From: an uncultured Lachnospira sp.
Lineage (GTDB): Bacteria; Bacillota; Clostridia; Lachnospirales; Lachnospiraceae
Length of the DNA stretch: 62,808 bases
NCBI GenBank assembly: GCA_946186125.1
Contig: CAMHLZ010000015.1
Location: 1 to 62,808 of the forward strand
Reading direction: 5' to 3'
The notes beneath the pieces were generated by a model. It saw only the letters and a program-made list of their open reading frames with translations. It did no database searches and had not been told where the DNA came from. Below, piece by piece: positions 18,092 through 28,215 of the stretch (position 1 is its first letter; each line of letters starts with the position of its first letter). A program made the translations under genes and the position numbers.

Positions 18092-20047
18092 TTAACTTAT
18101 AATTTCTAAAAATCCTTCTTCAGTTATTATATTTACTCCCAGTTCTTTTGCTTTTTTATTCTTTGTAGAATTGGATGCTGCATCATTGTTAATCAGATAA
18201 TCAGTATTTGCTGATACTGAACCTGTTACTTTACCCCCTAATTCTTCTATTTTTTCTTTTAATGCATTTCTGTTAGCAAAATGACTTACTTTTCCGGTAA
18301 TTACAAATACTTTTCCATCCAAAACGGCATCTTCAGTATGTGCATTCATTTTTTCAAGGTTCAATTCTTTTAAAAGGTTATCAAATGTCTGATTGTTTTT
18401 ATCTGATTTAAAATAATCAATAAATGTTTTTGCAATTACTTCACCCACTCCCTCTATATCTGTCAGTTCTTCCATTGAAGCAGTTCTGATTTTTATTATA
18501 TCATAATTAAAATATTTGCATATAAGTTTTGCATTTGCAAGCCCCACATTTAATATACCAAGACTATATAAAAGTCGTACAACATTCGTATTTCTGGACT
18601 TTTCAACTGATTCCAGAAGATTATCATATGATTTTCTTCCAAATCCTTTTGCGTTCACTATCTCATCTTCATATCTGTCAAGCTTATATATATCTGCAAA
18701 TTCGTGGATATACCCACTATCTATAAATTTTTCAAGTGTCTCTTCCGAAAGCCCGTCAATATTCATGGCATCCCTGCTTACAAAATGTGTGTAAAGTTTT
18801 ATTTTTTTCGCCTGACATTCAGTATTTGTACAATACAGAGTTTTGGCATCATTTATATTCTGTATTTGTGTTTTTCCACCGCATACGGGACATTTTTCAG
18901 GTATTTGTATATTACCGCTTTCCGTTTTATTTGCAGCTATCTGTGGAATAATCATATTTGCTTTGTATACTTCTATCTCATCACCTATACCAAGCTTAAG
19001 TTCTTCCATTATACTTATATTATGAACACTTGCCCTTGAAACTGTAGTTCCTTCAAGCTCAACAGGTTCAAAAACTGCAACAGGATTTATTAATCCAGTA
19101 CGTGATGGACTCCATTCTATACGAATAAGCTTTGTTATGGCCGTCTCATCCTGCCATTTAAATGCGATTCCGTTTCTTGGAAACTTTGATGTAGTACCTA
19201 ATGAATTGCCATATTCAATATCATCATACATTATAACAAGACCATCCGATGGAAGCTCGAAAGTTCTTATCTTATCTTCAAAAAACCGAACCCTCTCCTC
19301 AATACTATGTGTATCCGTTATATAATGTTCTACAACATCAAACCCCTGCTGTCTGAGCCATTGAAACTGACAGTCAATTGAATTCTTAAAATCAACATTT
19401 TCAGCTTTTATTAAAGCAAATGCATAAAAATGTACATTTCTTTTTGATGTTATTTCATTATTAAGCTGTCTGACAGAACCCGAACATAAATTTCTCGGAT
19501 TCTTATACTTAGATTCAATCTCTGTTATCTCATCATTTATTTTTTTAAAATCTGAATAATTAATTACCGCCTCTCCTCTAATAATTAACTCTCCTTTATA
19601 TGCTATTTTTAATGGTATATTTTTAAATACCTTTGCATTGTTGGTAATAACCTCACCTACTATACCATTTCCTCTTGTTACTGCCTTTTTCAATTCTCCG
19701 TCATTATATGTCAATACTACTGTAAGTCCGTCAAGTTTCCATGAAATGATACCTTTTTTATTTCCTAGAAACTCCTGCAATGCAGACACTTCTTTTGTCT
19801 TATCAAGTGACAACATCGGACTTTCATGTGTCTCTTTCGGAAGTCGGCTTAGCACTTCATATCCAACGTTAACAGTCGGACTATTTGATAATATTATTCC
19901 GGTTTCTTTTTCTAACGCAGATAATTCATCATACAATCTGTCATATTCATAGTTGCTCATTATTTCCGTACTTTCCTGATAATATGCCTTTGATGCTTTA
20001 TTCAGAATATTTACAAGCTCTTTTATACGACTATTTTTCTCATCCAT
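18092..20047 (-). CDS. ligA: NAD-dependent DNA ligase
   Basis: About 651 residues, seals nicks in replication and repair. In order: domain Ia (SNYEYDRLYDEL, which binds NMN), adenylation domain with nucleophile Lys in SWKLDGLTV, the DGLVIMYDD block, OB fold, a Cys4 zinc finger (CPVCGG...CTNTECQ), helix-hairpin-helix repeats and a C-terminal BRCT domain (LDGKVFVITGKVSHF). The SWKLDGLTV motif is slightly unlike the usual KIDG. The sequence is divergent and a little short, so it may be a second LigA rather than the main one. The TTG-started longer frame overlaps the AAAGG site; the ATG at 20047 lies 10 nt downstream. Confidence 0.92.
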   Translation of the reverse strand: MDEKNSRIKELVNILNKASKAYYQESTEIMSNYEYDRLYDELSALEKETGIILSNSPTVNVGYEVLSRLPKETHESPMLSLDKTKEVSALQEFLGNKKGIISWKLDGLTVVLTYNDGELKKAVTRGNGIVGEVITNNAKVFKNIPLKIAYKGELIIRGEAVINYSDFKKINDEITEIESKYKNPRNLCSGSVRQLNNEITSKRNVHFYAFALIKAENVDFKNSIDCQFQWLRQQGFDVVEHYITDTHSIEERVRFFEDKIRTFELPSDGLVIMYDDIEYGNSLGTTSKFPRNGIAFKWQDETAITKLIRIEWSPSRTGLINPVAVFEPVELEGTTVSRASVHNISIMEELKLGIGDEIEVYKANMIIPQIAANKTESGNIQIPEKCPVCGGKTQIQNINDAKTLYCTNTECQAKKIKLYTHFVSRDAMNIDGLSEETLEKFIDSGYIHEFADIYKLDRYEDEIVNAKGFGRKSYDNLLESVEKSRNTNVVRLLYSLGILNVGLANAKLICKYFNYDIIKIRTASMEELTDIEGVGEVIAKTFIDYFKSDKNNQTFDNLLKELNLEKMNAHTEDAVLDGKVFVITGKVSHFANRNALKEKIEELGGKVTGSVSANTDYLINNDAASNSTKNKKAKELGVNIITEEGFLEIIS

Positions 20048-20066
20048 CTTAGTTAATCCTTTCAAA

Positions 20067-20813
20067 TCAATTCACAGAATCTTTTAACCTTCTTAATAAT
20101 TCGTCCAGTTCTTCATGCGTAATCTTTCTATAAGTTCCAGACTTAAGTTTTCCAAGCCGTATATTCATAATGCGAACTCTTGTAAGTGATATAACTTTAT
20201 ACCCCTGTGTCTCACACATTCTTCTGATTTGTCTGTTCATTCCCTGCGTCAATATAATTCTGAATTCATCATTGCTCTCTCTTATAACTGTACATGGATT
20301 GGTCATTTTTCCAAGAATCTCAACTCCATCTGACATATTCGTTATGAATTCATCCGTAATCTTTTTATTCACCTTAACTACATATTCTTTTTCATGTGCA
20401 TTTACCGATTTTGATATTTTATTTACAATATTTCCATCATTGGTCATTAAAATCAAACCGTCAGAATTCTTGTCAAGCCTTCCTATCGTATAAATTCTTG
20501 TAGGATAATTGACAAAATCAACTATATTATCCGGGTTGTTCTTATCTGATGTACATTCGATTCCTACCGGCTTATTTACGGCTATCAGAACAAGTTCATC
20601 TTCATATATGGCCTTTTTACCATTTACACATACTTTTTGATGTGGCAGAACTCTCATGCCCATTTCAGCTTTCTTTCCGTCAACTGTGACTTTTCCCGCT
20701 TCAATCAGTCTGTCTGCTTCTCTTCTGGAACATATGCCGGAATCACTCAGATACTTATTAATTCTTATCTTTTCATCTGATTTATATTCATGTATTACGC
20801 TTTTTTTTGGCAT
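20067..20813 (-). CDS. 23S rRNA pseudouridine synthase, RluF/RluB family
   Basis: 248 residues. An N-terminal S4 RNA-binding domain (IRINKYLSDSGICSRREADRLI) is followed by the RsuA-type catalytic domain. The catalytic Asp lies in TIGRLDKNSDGLILMTNDG. QGMNRQIRRMC is the typical late block. The length and short C-terminus fit RluF (U2604-type) better than RluB, but the exact site is inferred. It is in one direction with the HAD enzyme (12 bases upstream) and ligA (about 20 bases downstream). GAGGAGA lies 5 nt before the ATG. Confidence 0.85.
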   Translation of the reverse strand: MPKKSVIHEYKSDEKIRINKYLSDSGICSRREADRLIEAGKVTVDGKKAEMGMRVLPHQKVCVNGKKAIYEDELVLIAVNKPVGIECTSDKNNPDNIVDFVNYPTRIYTIGRLDKNSDGLILMTNDGNIVNKISKSVNAHEKEYVVKVNKKITDEFITNMSDGVEILGKMTNPCTVIRESNDEFRIILTQGMNRQIRRMCETQGYKVISLTRVRIMNIRLGKLKSGTYRKITHEELDELLRRLKDSVN

Positions 20814-20825
20814 AATTATCTCCTC

Positions 20826-21464
20826 TTATATCAACTCTGTAAAGTCATTAATATATCTGTCTGCTTTTTTTATTATCTCTTTGCGATTTTTTTCTGCCCA
20901 GTAATCATATACTGCAACAGTATAAAATCCGCCTTTTTTTGCACCTTTAATCCCCTCTAAAATATCTTCGAAAACCATACATTCATCACTATTAAGATTC
21001 ATCTTCTCAGCACATTTCAGATATACGTCAGGATCTCCCTTCCCACGTTTTACTTCTTTTATTGTAGTTATATTTTCAAATAAATCAAGTATTTTATTAT
21101 TCTTAAGAACCGGAATAACAAGCCTTGAATCTGATGCTGTTGCAATGGCCATTTTAATATTTTTTATTTTTAAATATCTCAGATATTCATAGACACCTTT
21201 TTTTAATCGTATAGTATTACTATATGCTTCTATAGCCATATCAAACCATTCTTTTTTTATGTCACTCTCTGATTCTTTAAGATTAAACAACTTTTTTGTA
21301 TATGAAGCTGTCTCATCAACTCCCATGTGTGCTATAGTAGTTGTATACTCCATGGATGCTTCATATCCTCTTTTTTTTAGAAAATCTTCATCTATCTTTC
21401 TCCATACCCCCATTGAATCAATAAGGGTACCGTCTAAATCAAAAATAACGCCTTTAAAATTCAT
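20826..21464 (-). CDS. HAD-superfamily hydrolase, beta-phosphoglucomutase-like
   Basis: 212 residues. HAD motif I is FDLDGTLIDS, motif II IATASDSRL, motif III lysine in the VKRGKGDPDVYLKCAEKM block, and motif IV FEDILEGIKGAKKGG. A helical cap follows motif I. This fits a small-molecule phosphatase or phosphomutase of the PGMB/YhcW type; the substrate is unknown. AAAGG abuts the ATG at 21473 but lies 9 nt before the ATG at 21464, so the latter is preferred. First gene of the HAD-rluF-ligA-metA run. Confidence 0.8.
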   Translation of the reverse strand: MNFKGVIFDLDGTLIDSMGVWRKIDEDFLKKRGYEASMEYTTTIAHMGVDETASYTKKLFNLKESESDIKKEWFDMAIEAYSNTIRLKKGVYEYLRYLKIKNIKMAIATASDSRLVIPVLKNNKILDLFENITTIKEVKRGKGDPDVYLKCAEKMNLNSDECMVFEDILEGIKGAKKGGFYTVAVYDYWAEKNRKEIIKKADRYINDFTELI

Positions 21465-21532
21465 ATTTTTCATCCTTTATTATAAACTTATTATAGTTTA
21501 TCAATTTAGTTGTTCTATTGTCAAGAAATTGC

Positions 21533-21560
21533 TAATGTTTTTTTTTATTGCTGTCGATAA
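21533..21560 (+). promoter_or_regulatory. Sigma-28 (SigD/FliA)-like promoter
   Basis: TAATGTTT (21533-21540), 12 nt, then GTCGATAA (21553-21560). The known sigma-28 consensus is TAAAGTTT-N11-GCCGATAA, so each box has one mismatch and the spacing is one longer. It lies 34 bases before the FliD-like small gene. Confidence 0.45.
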
Positions 21561-21593
21561 ATAGTCAAATTAAATTTTTAACGAAAGGAATGT

Positions 21594-22118
21594 GTGATTT
21601 TTATGAGTACGACAAGTATAGATACTAAAAACTCAATATTATCTTCATCTTTTTATTTGGGAAAGTATTATTCTCCTAATCGTGATGCAAAGTCCGCATC
21701 AAAAAGAGCTGATTTATCAAACGACGTTCTTGTATCTCATGACGGCAAGGCTCTTAAAAAATGCGCAAAAGATATTACAAAGGTTTCATATAATTCAGAG
21801 CAGTCAAATTCAGCCGATAACTTAAAAAGCAAAATAAATGCATTTGTCACTATTTATAATAATTATACAACATCTGCCAAAAAGTCAGATTCAGTAGAAG
21901 TTGCAGCACGCGCCTCAAAACTTCATTCACTTACAAAAAAACAGGCGGAAGCACTAAGCGATATCGGCATTACCATTAATTCTGATAATACTTTAAAAAT
22001 CAGTAAAGATCTTTTAGATGCTGTAGATGAAGATGATTTAAAATCACTTTTTTCAAATTCGAGTGATTTTATGAAACAATTTAAAAAGCTTACTTCAAAG
22101 CTTGATATTTCTGTGTAA
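21594..22118 (+). CDS. Small protein resembling the C-terminal part of flagellar cap protein FliD
   Basis: 171-174 residues, no signal peptide or membrane segment. After a Ser/Lys-rich N-terminus, the segment INAFVTIYNNYTTSA and later EALSDIGITINSDNTLKIS, followed by LLDAVDEDDLKSLFS, is the pattern seen at the C-terminal end of FliD (short helix, IGI-x-x-N-x-D-G-T, then a count-like acidic helix). It is far too short for FliD (normally over 400 residues). Two starts are possible: GTG at 21594 (4 nt after AAAGGA) or ATG at 21603 (13 nt). A sigma-28-like promoter sits upstream and a strong terminator follows, so it is a single-gene unit. Function unknown. Confidence 0.6.
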   Translation: MIFMSTTSIDTKNSILSSSFYLGKYYSPNRDAKSASKRADLSNDVLVSHDGKALKKCAKDITKVSYNSEQSNSADNLKSKINAFVTIYNNYTTSAKKSDSVEVAARASKLHSLTKKQAEALSDIGITINSDNTLKISKDLLDAVDEDDLKSLFSNSSDFMKQFKKLTSKLDISV

Positions 22119-22134
22119 CCCCCTAATACTAACC

Positions 22135-22188
22135 AAAAGTGGTTGTCGGGATATTGTATTAAAAAATACAAACCGACAGCCACTTTTA
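22135..22188 (+). terminator. Terminator of the FliD-like gene
   Basis: AAAAGTGGTTGTCGG pairs with CCGACAGCCACTTTT (one G.U) around a 23-nt loop, then an AT-rich T-containing tail. Confidence 0.8.
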
Positions 22189-22194
22189 TTATAC

Positions 22195-23109
22195 TTATTT
22201 TATATTCCAAATAATGTTTCTCCACTGCTCTATCTGCTCTTCTGTCATGAATCCATTAGAAGTACCATAAAAACCTATCTTATATGAAGCAAACAATAAC
22301 GCATTTTTTATAGAAATTATTGGATCATTTGTTTTGAAATAATAATGCAAGAAACACGATAATAAAGCATTTCCTGCACCAACTGTATTTACCTTTTCCA
22401 AAGTCTTAACACTTCTGTATTCTACAATACTATCATTTTGATCAGAATACATCATTACTCCGCGCTCACCACATCCAAGTATAACAATCTTCGGAGAGTA
22501 TATTTCTGAAATCTCTTTTACAAATTCATACGAACTTTTTTCAAGATCATCATCACTTACATAAATAATATCTGCAGAATCCAGAAATTCTTTATTGAAT
22601 GACAAATCTTCCTTCCTGAAATCCCTTATATTTACGACTATCGGAATCTGTCTTTCCTTTGCAAGTTCTATAAGCGGTTTACAAAAAGATACATTTGAAG
22701 TAACAAGTACATCACAATGATCGACAGCAATTTCCATTAATTCCGGATTGTATACGGTTTGTCCAAGATCTTTTGTATCTTCAAATATCTGCTGTTTTCC
22801 ATCACAATCATACAGATTAACTGCCGACGGCATCTGATTAAGAGCCGGAAGTACATAATCGGTGCCTAATCTTGCATTTTTTAATGTAAGATTTACAATT
22901 TCAGGTGTAACTTTTCTACTGACCATACTCATTAAATCGACATCATTTCCCAACCACTTTAAAGCATTAGCCATATTATAAGCATCTCCACCTACCCCGC
23001 TGTATATAGTATCCGGTTTGCTGTTAAGTGATTGATAGCTGATTGGAAGTTTATCTACTTTTACAATAGTTTCCATCTGTACAATGCCTGCAACTAAGAA
23101 TCTAATCAT
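22195..23109 (-). CDS. PfkB/ribokinase-family protein with altered catalytic motif
   Basis: 304 residues with the ribokinase fold. The first signature SGVGGDAYNMANALKWLG (sugar binding, start of the lid) is present, as are VVNIRDFRKEDLS and VSDDDLE blocks. The second signature, normally DTxGAGD, reads NTVGAGNALLS: the catalytic base Asp is Asn, and so is the Asp at the motif start. The anion hole GAG is kept. It may be inactive, a regulator, or use another base. AAAGGAGGG lies 7 nt before the ATG. It is downstream of the GGDEF gene with a 24-base gap, so the two may share a transcript. Confidence 0.8.
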   Translation of the reverse strand: MIRFLVAGIVQMETIVKVDKLPISYQSLNSKPDTIYSGVGGDAYNMANALKWLGNDVDLMSMVSRKVTPEIVNLTLKNARLGTDYVLPALNQMPSAVNLYDCDGKQQIFEDTKDLGQTVYNPELMEIAVDHCDVLVTSNVSFCKPLIELAKERQIPIVVNIRDFRKEDLSFNKEFLDSADIIYVSDDDLEKSSYEFVKEISEIYSPKIVILGCGERGVMMYSDQNDSIVEYRSVKTLEKVNTVGAGNALLSCFLHYYFKTNDPIISIKNALLFASYKIGFYGTSNGFMTEEQIEQWRNIIWNIK

Positions 23110-23133
23110 AAATAATCCCTCCTTTTATAGGTT

Positions 23134-24405
23134 CTAATCTACAATCCTGTTTCGACCGGCTTTTTTTCCTATATATAATTTGTCATCTGCATCTTTTACA
23201 ATTTCCTTACTACTCTTACTATTATCACCTTCTATCACGCCAAAAGTCATAGTAACACCTACATTTAAATCTTTATATATTATTTCTTTTTCTCTTATAT
23301 GATTCAAAATAGTATTTAATACAACAACTGCATCATCTTTTGTACGATTTTCAAATATTAATAAAAATTCTTCCCCACCCCATCTTGAAACATATCCTTT
23401 ACCAACAATATCGTTACTCATTATTCTTGCTACTTCACACAAAACAACATCTCCACATTCATGTCCATATGTATCATTTACATTCTTAAAAAAATCAATA
23501 TCTCCCATGGCAACAGCATATTTAATCCCTTTAACTCTCGAATCCAAAATAATCTGGTTCAGAAGCTGTTCTCCTTTTCTTCTGTTATTAATCCTTGTCA
23601 GCACATCATGCTCTACAACGTCTTTTATTGCTTTTTGCATTTTAACAGCAGCATTACCAATAACACCTATCTCATCTGATCTGCTTACAATATTCCTGTC
23701 CATATCTACGTTCAAATCCCCATTGGCTATCGAATTCATAAATTCTTTTAGTTTTACTACATATCCTATCAATACACGCATAAAACAACATGCAACAAAA
23801 ATCATTACACATATGCCTATAATAGATATTATAACCGTTGGTATTATAGCTTTATTTATCTCGATATCTACCTGCGTTGTGGGTTTGCCCGCAAACATCA
23901 TTCCAACACACGTTCCATCTGAATTATAAATTGGTCGGTAATATGCAAAAAACTTTTCGTCTTTAATCTTTACAGAATCATAAAACTGTGATTTTAAACC
24001 GTTTAAGACATCTTTTTCAACAATTTTACTACAATACGTTCCTACCATTCTCTTATTATTCATATACAATGATGTAACAACTCTGGTATTATAATAAAAT
24101 ATTGTTATATCAATTCCTGTATCTTCCTTAATCGAATCCACATATTGATAATTACCCGTAATCTCAGAATCTCCTTTATATACATGGAGCTTGCCACCTT
24201 TTTTGCTTAATGTATAATCTCCGGGATATACCATATCATATGTATTCATAACCGTAGTTGCAATATTTTTTAATTCAATTTGATTCTGTTTATACATAGT
24301 TTGTCTGAATTTATTATAGCTTAGCACAACAATCAAAACCGATACAATAAATACCGGAATTGTTACAAACAAAATAACTTCAGTAAACAAACCTTTCTTT
24401 TTCAT
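23134..24405 (-). CDS. Membrane diguanylate cyclase (single Cache, HAMP, GGDEF)
   Basis: 423 residues. TM1 is about 8-28; the extracellular region 30-190 resembles a single Cache domain (DTGIDITIFYYNTRVVTSLY, FFAYYRPIYNSDGTCVGMMFAG). TM2 is about 190-212, then HAMP (VVKLKEFMNSIANGDLNV). The GGDEF domain has the signature RWGGEEF and the metal Asp in MGDIDFFKNVNDTYGH, so it should make cyclic di-GMP. The inhibitory RxxD site before GGEEF is absent (GKGY there), which suggests no product inhibition at that site. A consensus promoter precedes it; GAGGAAGAAT lies before the ATG. Confidence 0.9.
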   Translation of the reverse strand: MKKKGLFTEVILFVTIPVFIVSVLIVVLSYNKFRQTMYKQNQIELKNIATTVMNTYDMVYPGDYTLSKKGGKLHVYKGDSEITGNYQYVDSIKEDTGIDITIFYYNTRVVTSLYMNNKRMVGTYCSKIVEKDVLNGLKSQFYDSVKIKDEKFFAYYRPIYNSDGTCVGMMFAGKPTTQVDIEINKAIIPTVIISIIGICVMIFVACCFMRVLIGYVVKLKEFMNSIANGDLNVDMDRNIVSRSDEIGVIGNAAVKMQKAIKDVVEHDVLTRINNRRKGEQLLNQIILDSRVKGIKYAVAMGDIDFFKNVNDTYGHECGDVVLCEVARIMSNDIVGKGYVSRWGGEEFLLIFENRTKDDAVVVLNTILNHIREKEIIYKDLNVGVTMTFGVIEGDNSKSSKEIVKDADDKLYIGKKAGRNRIVD

Positions 24406-24437
24406 ATTCTTCCTCTTTTACGTGTATTTATAATATC

Positions 24438-24466
24438 ATTATACAACATTCTCCAAATATCTGCAA
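24438..24466 (-). promoter_or_regulatory. Sigma-A promoter of the diguanylate cyclase gene
   Basis: On the minus strand TTGCAG (24466-24461), 17 nt, TATAAT (24443-24438). The -10 box is perfect. The start codon is about 33 bases downstream. Confidence 0.7.
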
Positions 24467-24484
24467 TGAAGATAATGTAACACA

Positions 24485-24523
24485 TAAAAAAAAAGCCATA
24501 CTGTGTATGACCACAGTATGGCT
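24485..24523 (-). terminator. gdhA: Terminator of gdhA
   Basis: AGCCATACTGTG and CACAGTATGGCT form a 12-bp stem; on the minus strand about nine T residues follow. Confidence 0.9.
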
Positions 24524-24572
24524 CTAAATTCAAAACGCCCTTGCTATTCTATTGAAAAAAACAAAAATATTA

Positions 24573-25961
<1,389 letters not shown>

Positions 25962-25982
25962 CTATTTTTGCCTCACGGAAGT

Positions 25983-26012
25983 ATTATATATTATAGTATA
26001 TAAAGTTGTCAA
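25983..26012 (-). promoter_or_regulatory. Sigma-A promoter of gdhA
   Basis: On the minus strand TTGACA (26012-26007), 18 nt, TATAAT (25988-25983). Both boxes are perfect. The leader to the ATG is about 70 bases with no clear riboswitch fold. Confidence 0.75.
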
Positions 26013-26023
26013 GATACCATGAA

Positions 26024-26071
26024 TAATAAAATCGGACAGAAATAGTATTTATTCCTGTCCGATTTTATTAT
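26024..26071. terminator. Long AT-rich hairpin at the end of the anchored hypothetical gene
   Basis: AATAATAAAATCGGACAG and CTGTCCGATTTTATTATT are near-perfect arms around a short loop. The stop codon of the upstream minus-strand gene lies within the arm. It can act in either direction. Confidence 0.75.
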
Positions 26072-27057
26072 TTTGCTGATGCCGACATAAGTGCATCATA
26101 AAACTTCTTTAAATCTTCATCTTTTTCACATGCTTCTGTCATTTTTTTATCTACATCACTGTTAAATTTCTCTACGTCTTTACTTTTAGAAAGCTTATCT
26201 ATAAGTTTTTTTACATCAGCATTGTCCTGAATATTATTACATATCTTGTATGAGCCATCTGAAGATTTTACAACATATAATACTTCGGCTCCCGGTGCCT
26301 GCGTTGCAATATCCAGAATTTTAATCTCATAATACACATATACAATGTACTCATCATCCTTAAGTCCATTCTTTACATAACATTTTATATTATTATATCC
26401 TTCAATGTACTGACTCTGACTCTTTAATCTTTCAATATCTATACCATCAGATGAATCAAGAATATTCTCCAATGTTATAGTATCGCATTTATTCACTGCT
26501 TTATAATAATGCTTTACTAATTCCACTATCTCCTTGTCCTGACTCGGAATCAATTCACCTGATGTGTTAACCGCAATCTTCTTTTTTCCGTAATCTTTAT
26601 CCTTATTTGACGCATCTACTGCTAAAGCAATAATAAGTGAAATAACTAATACCGCAAGGACACTGCCCCATATTGCATATCTGGTATTTCCTTTAGTATA
26701 TTCTGCAATAAACGAAATTATTCCGTCTGACTGCACATTTTTTTTCTTTTTTTCAGACTTTCTTACTTTGAATGTCTTAATATCTTCTTTATCCAGTTTA
26801 GCAAAAAAATCATCTTCTATATCTTCATCAGCGGCATTATCTTTTTTTGTCTGTTCTTTTTTACTGTTATCCTCTGTGGCAATCGGCTTAATCTCCTTTT
26901 TATCATCAGGCTCATATTCTGATTCATTATCGGCAATCAGCTTTTCGATTTCATCAAGTTCTCTGTCTTCTCTTGCAATATCTTTTAATCTTTCTTCCCT
27001 TGATTTTATATTATTCTCTCTTTTATTTTTTTTATTTTTACTTTTCTTTGTACTCAT
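26068..27057 (-). CDS. Membrane-anchored hypothetical protein with charged cytoplasmic N-terminus
   Basis: 329 residues. The first 130 are very rich in Lys and Glu and likely disordered or coiled (KSREERLKDIAREDRELDEI). One membrane segment is at about 133-155 (IWGSVLAVLVISLIIALAV). The C-terminal 170 residues are outside the cell and contain VELVKHYYKAVNKCD and VYVYYEIKILD, a pattern like NTF2/DUF4878-type folds. Function is not known. ATG 27057 is chosen because GAGGAAGAAT precedes it; an upstream frame to 27228 is open but has no site. It is divergent from the DUF5688 gene. Confidence 0.6.
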   Translation of the reverse strand: MSTKKSKNKKNKRENNIKSREERLKDIAREDRELDEIEKLIADNESEYEPDDKKEIKPIATEDNSKKEQTKKDNAADEDIEDDFFAKLDKEDIKTFKVRKSEKKKKNVQSDGIISFIAEYTKGNTRYAIWGSVLAVLVISLIIALAVDASNKDKDYGKKKIAVNTSGELIPSQDKEIVELVKHYYKAVNKCDTITLENILDSSDGIDIERLKSQSQYIEGYNNIKCYVKNGLKDDEYIVYVYYEIKILDIATQAPGAEVLYVVKSSDGSYKICNNIQDNADVKKLIDKLSKSKDVEKFNSDVDKKMTEACEKDEDLKKFYDALMSASAK

Positions 27058-27137
27058 ATTCTTCCTCGTTTCTGTACATTTTTCGACATACATCATTCTA
27101 TCAAAATAATAAGTAAATTGCAATATCGTTTTTTTTG

Positions 27138-27166
27138 TTGACATCTTTATTTGATTATGATAGAGT
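27138..27166 (+). promoter_or_regulatory. Promoter of the DUF5688 gene
   Basis: TTGACA (27138-27143), 17 nt, TAGAGT (27161-27166). The -35 is perfect and the -10 weak. The gene start is 89 bases downstream, leaving a leader that carries a 23-bp palindrome. Confidence 0.55.
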
Positions 27167-27177
27167 TGCAATGTATC

Positions 27178-27200
27178 TATTGTGTAATCATTACACAATA
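27178..27200. promoter_or_regulatory. Perfect 23-bp palindrome in the DUF5688 leader
   Basis: Arms TATTGTGTAAT and ATTACACAATA flank a single central C. It begins about 11 bases after the -10 box, where a repressor dimer would block transcription start. There is no T-run, so it is not a terminator. Confidence 0.6.
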
Positions 27201-27254
27201 TTCTAAGATCATTTCGATCATATTTCATTTTTTATTTATTGAAAGGGGAACTAT

Positions 27255-28211
27255 ATGGAGTACAAGGAGTTTTTGGATTATATCCAATCAAGTATGAGTC
27301 AAATTATTGGAAAGGAGAAAAAAGTAAAAGTTTTAAAAGTTTTAAAAACTAATAATGTCTCGTACGACGCATTAACAATCACGGATAACAATTATAATGT
27401 TTCACCCACGATATATCTTAATCAATTTTATATTGATTATCAAAACAACAAACCTTTAGGAGAAATAGTCAACGAAATTTATGCTTTTTATGAAGAGCAT
27501 GCAAAAAATATTGAAATAGATACTGAGATATTTACGAATTTTGAAAAAGCCAGGAAAAAGGTTGCATTCAGAGTAATAAATGCAGAAAAGAATACTGTTC
27601 TGCTGGAAGATTGTCCTCATATCAGGAAACTTGATTTAGCTATCGTTTTCTATTGTATGATTAACAATGATTATCTTGGAAGTGCAACATCTATTATTCA
27701 TTATAACCATCTTGAACTTTGGGGAATATCCGTTGAAGAACTTATTTCTGCAGCTACCAAAAATACACCGGTATTATTAAAACCTATGATTCAGGACATG
27801 AATGATTTAATTTTTGAAATGTTTAAAGATGATCTTCAAAGACAGCAGATGGATGGTATATTACCTCTTGATCTTCCTATAGAAGATGATCTGAGACATG
27901 CTATGGAATCTGCGAAAAAAGAATATTCTTTAGAAATGTTTGTTCTGACAAATTCTCAGAAGCAGTATGGAGCTGCATGTATATTCTATGAAAATATTCT
28001 GAAAGATTTTTCTGATAAATTCAAAACAGATATATACATACTGCCTAGCAGTATTCACGAAGTAATACTTATACCTGTATCAAAAGAAATGACTATTGAG
28101 GAACTAAATCAAATGGTTGTTGAAGTTAACACTAACGAAGTGGAAAACTGTGAAGTTCTATCAGACCACGTATATATTTATAAAAGAAATAATAATGAGA
28201 TTATAATGTAA
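27255..28211 (+). CDS. DUF5688-family protein
   Basis: 318 residues, soluble, no signal peptide. Recognised from recall as the Lachnospiraceae family with an N-terminal EYKEFLDYIQ block, the motif TIYLNQFYIDYQNNKPLGEIVNEI and, later, MFVLTNSQKQYGAACIFYE and YILPSSIHEVILIP. No catalytic motif is evident. The family often has several copies per genome and no assigned role. GAAAGGGGA lies 6 nt before the ATG. It is followed by a convergent tRNA-Arg gene 4 bases after the stop. Confidence 0.75.
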   Translation: MEYKEFLDYIQSSMSQIIGKEKKVKVLKVLKTNNVSYDALTITDNNYNVSPTIYLNQFYIDYQNNKPLGEIVNEIYAFYEEHAKNIEIDTEIFTNFEKARKKVAFRVINAEKNTVLLEDCPHIRKLDLAIVFYCMINNDYLGSATSIIHYNHLELWGISVEELISAATKNTPVLLKPMIQDMNDLIFEMFKDDLQRQQMDGILPLDLPIEDDLRHAMESAKKEYSLEMFVLTNSQKQYGAACIFYENILKDFSDKFKTDIYILPSSIHEVILIPVSKEMTIEELNQMVVEVNTNEVENCEVLSDHVYIYKRNNNEIIM

Positions 28212-28215
28212 AAAA

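Noticed and set aside
18072-18140. SAM riboswitch for metA
   Set aside because: Only 20 bases separate ligA and metA; no S-box fold can fit.
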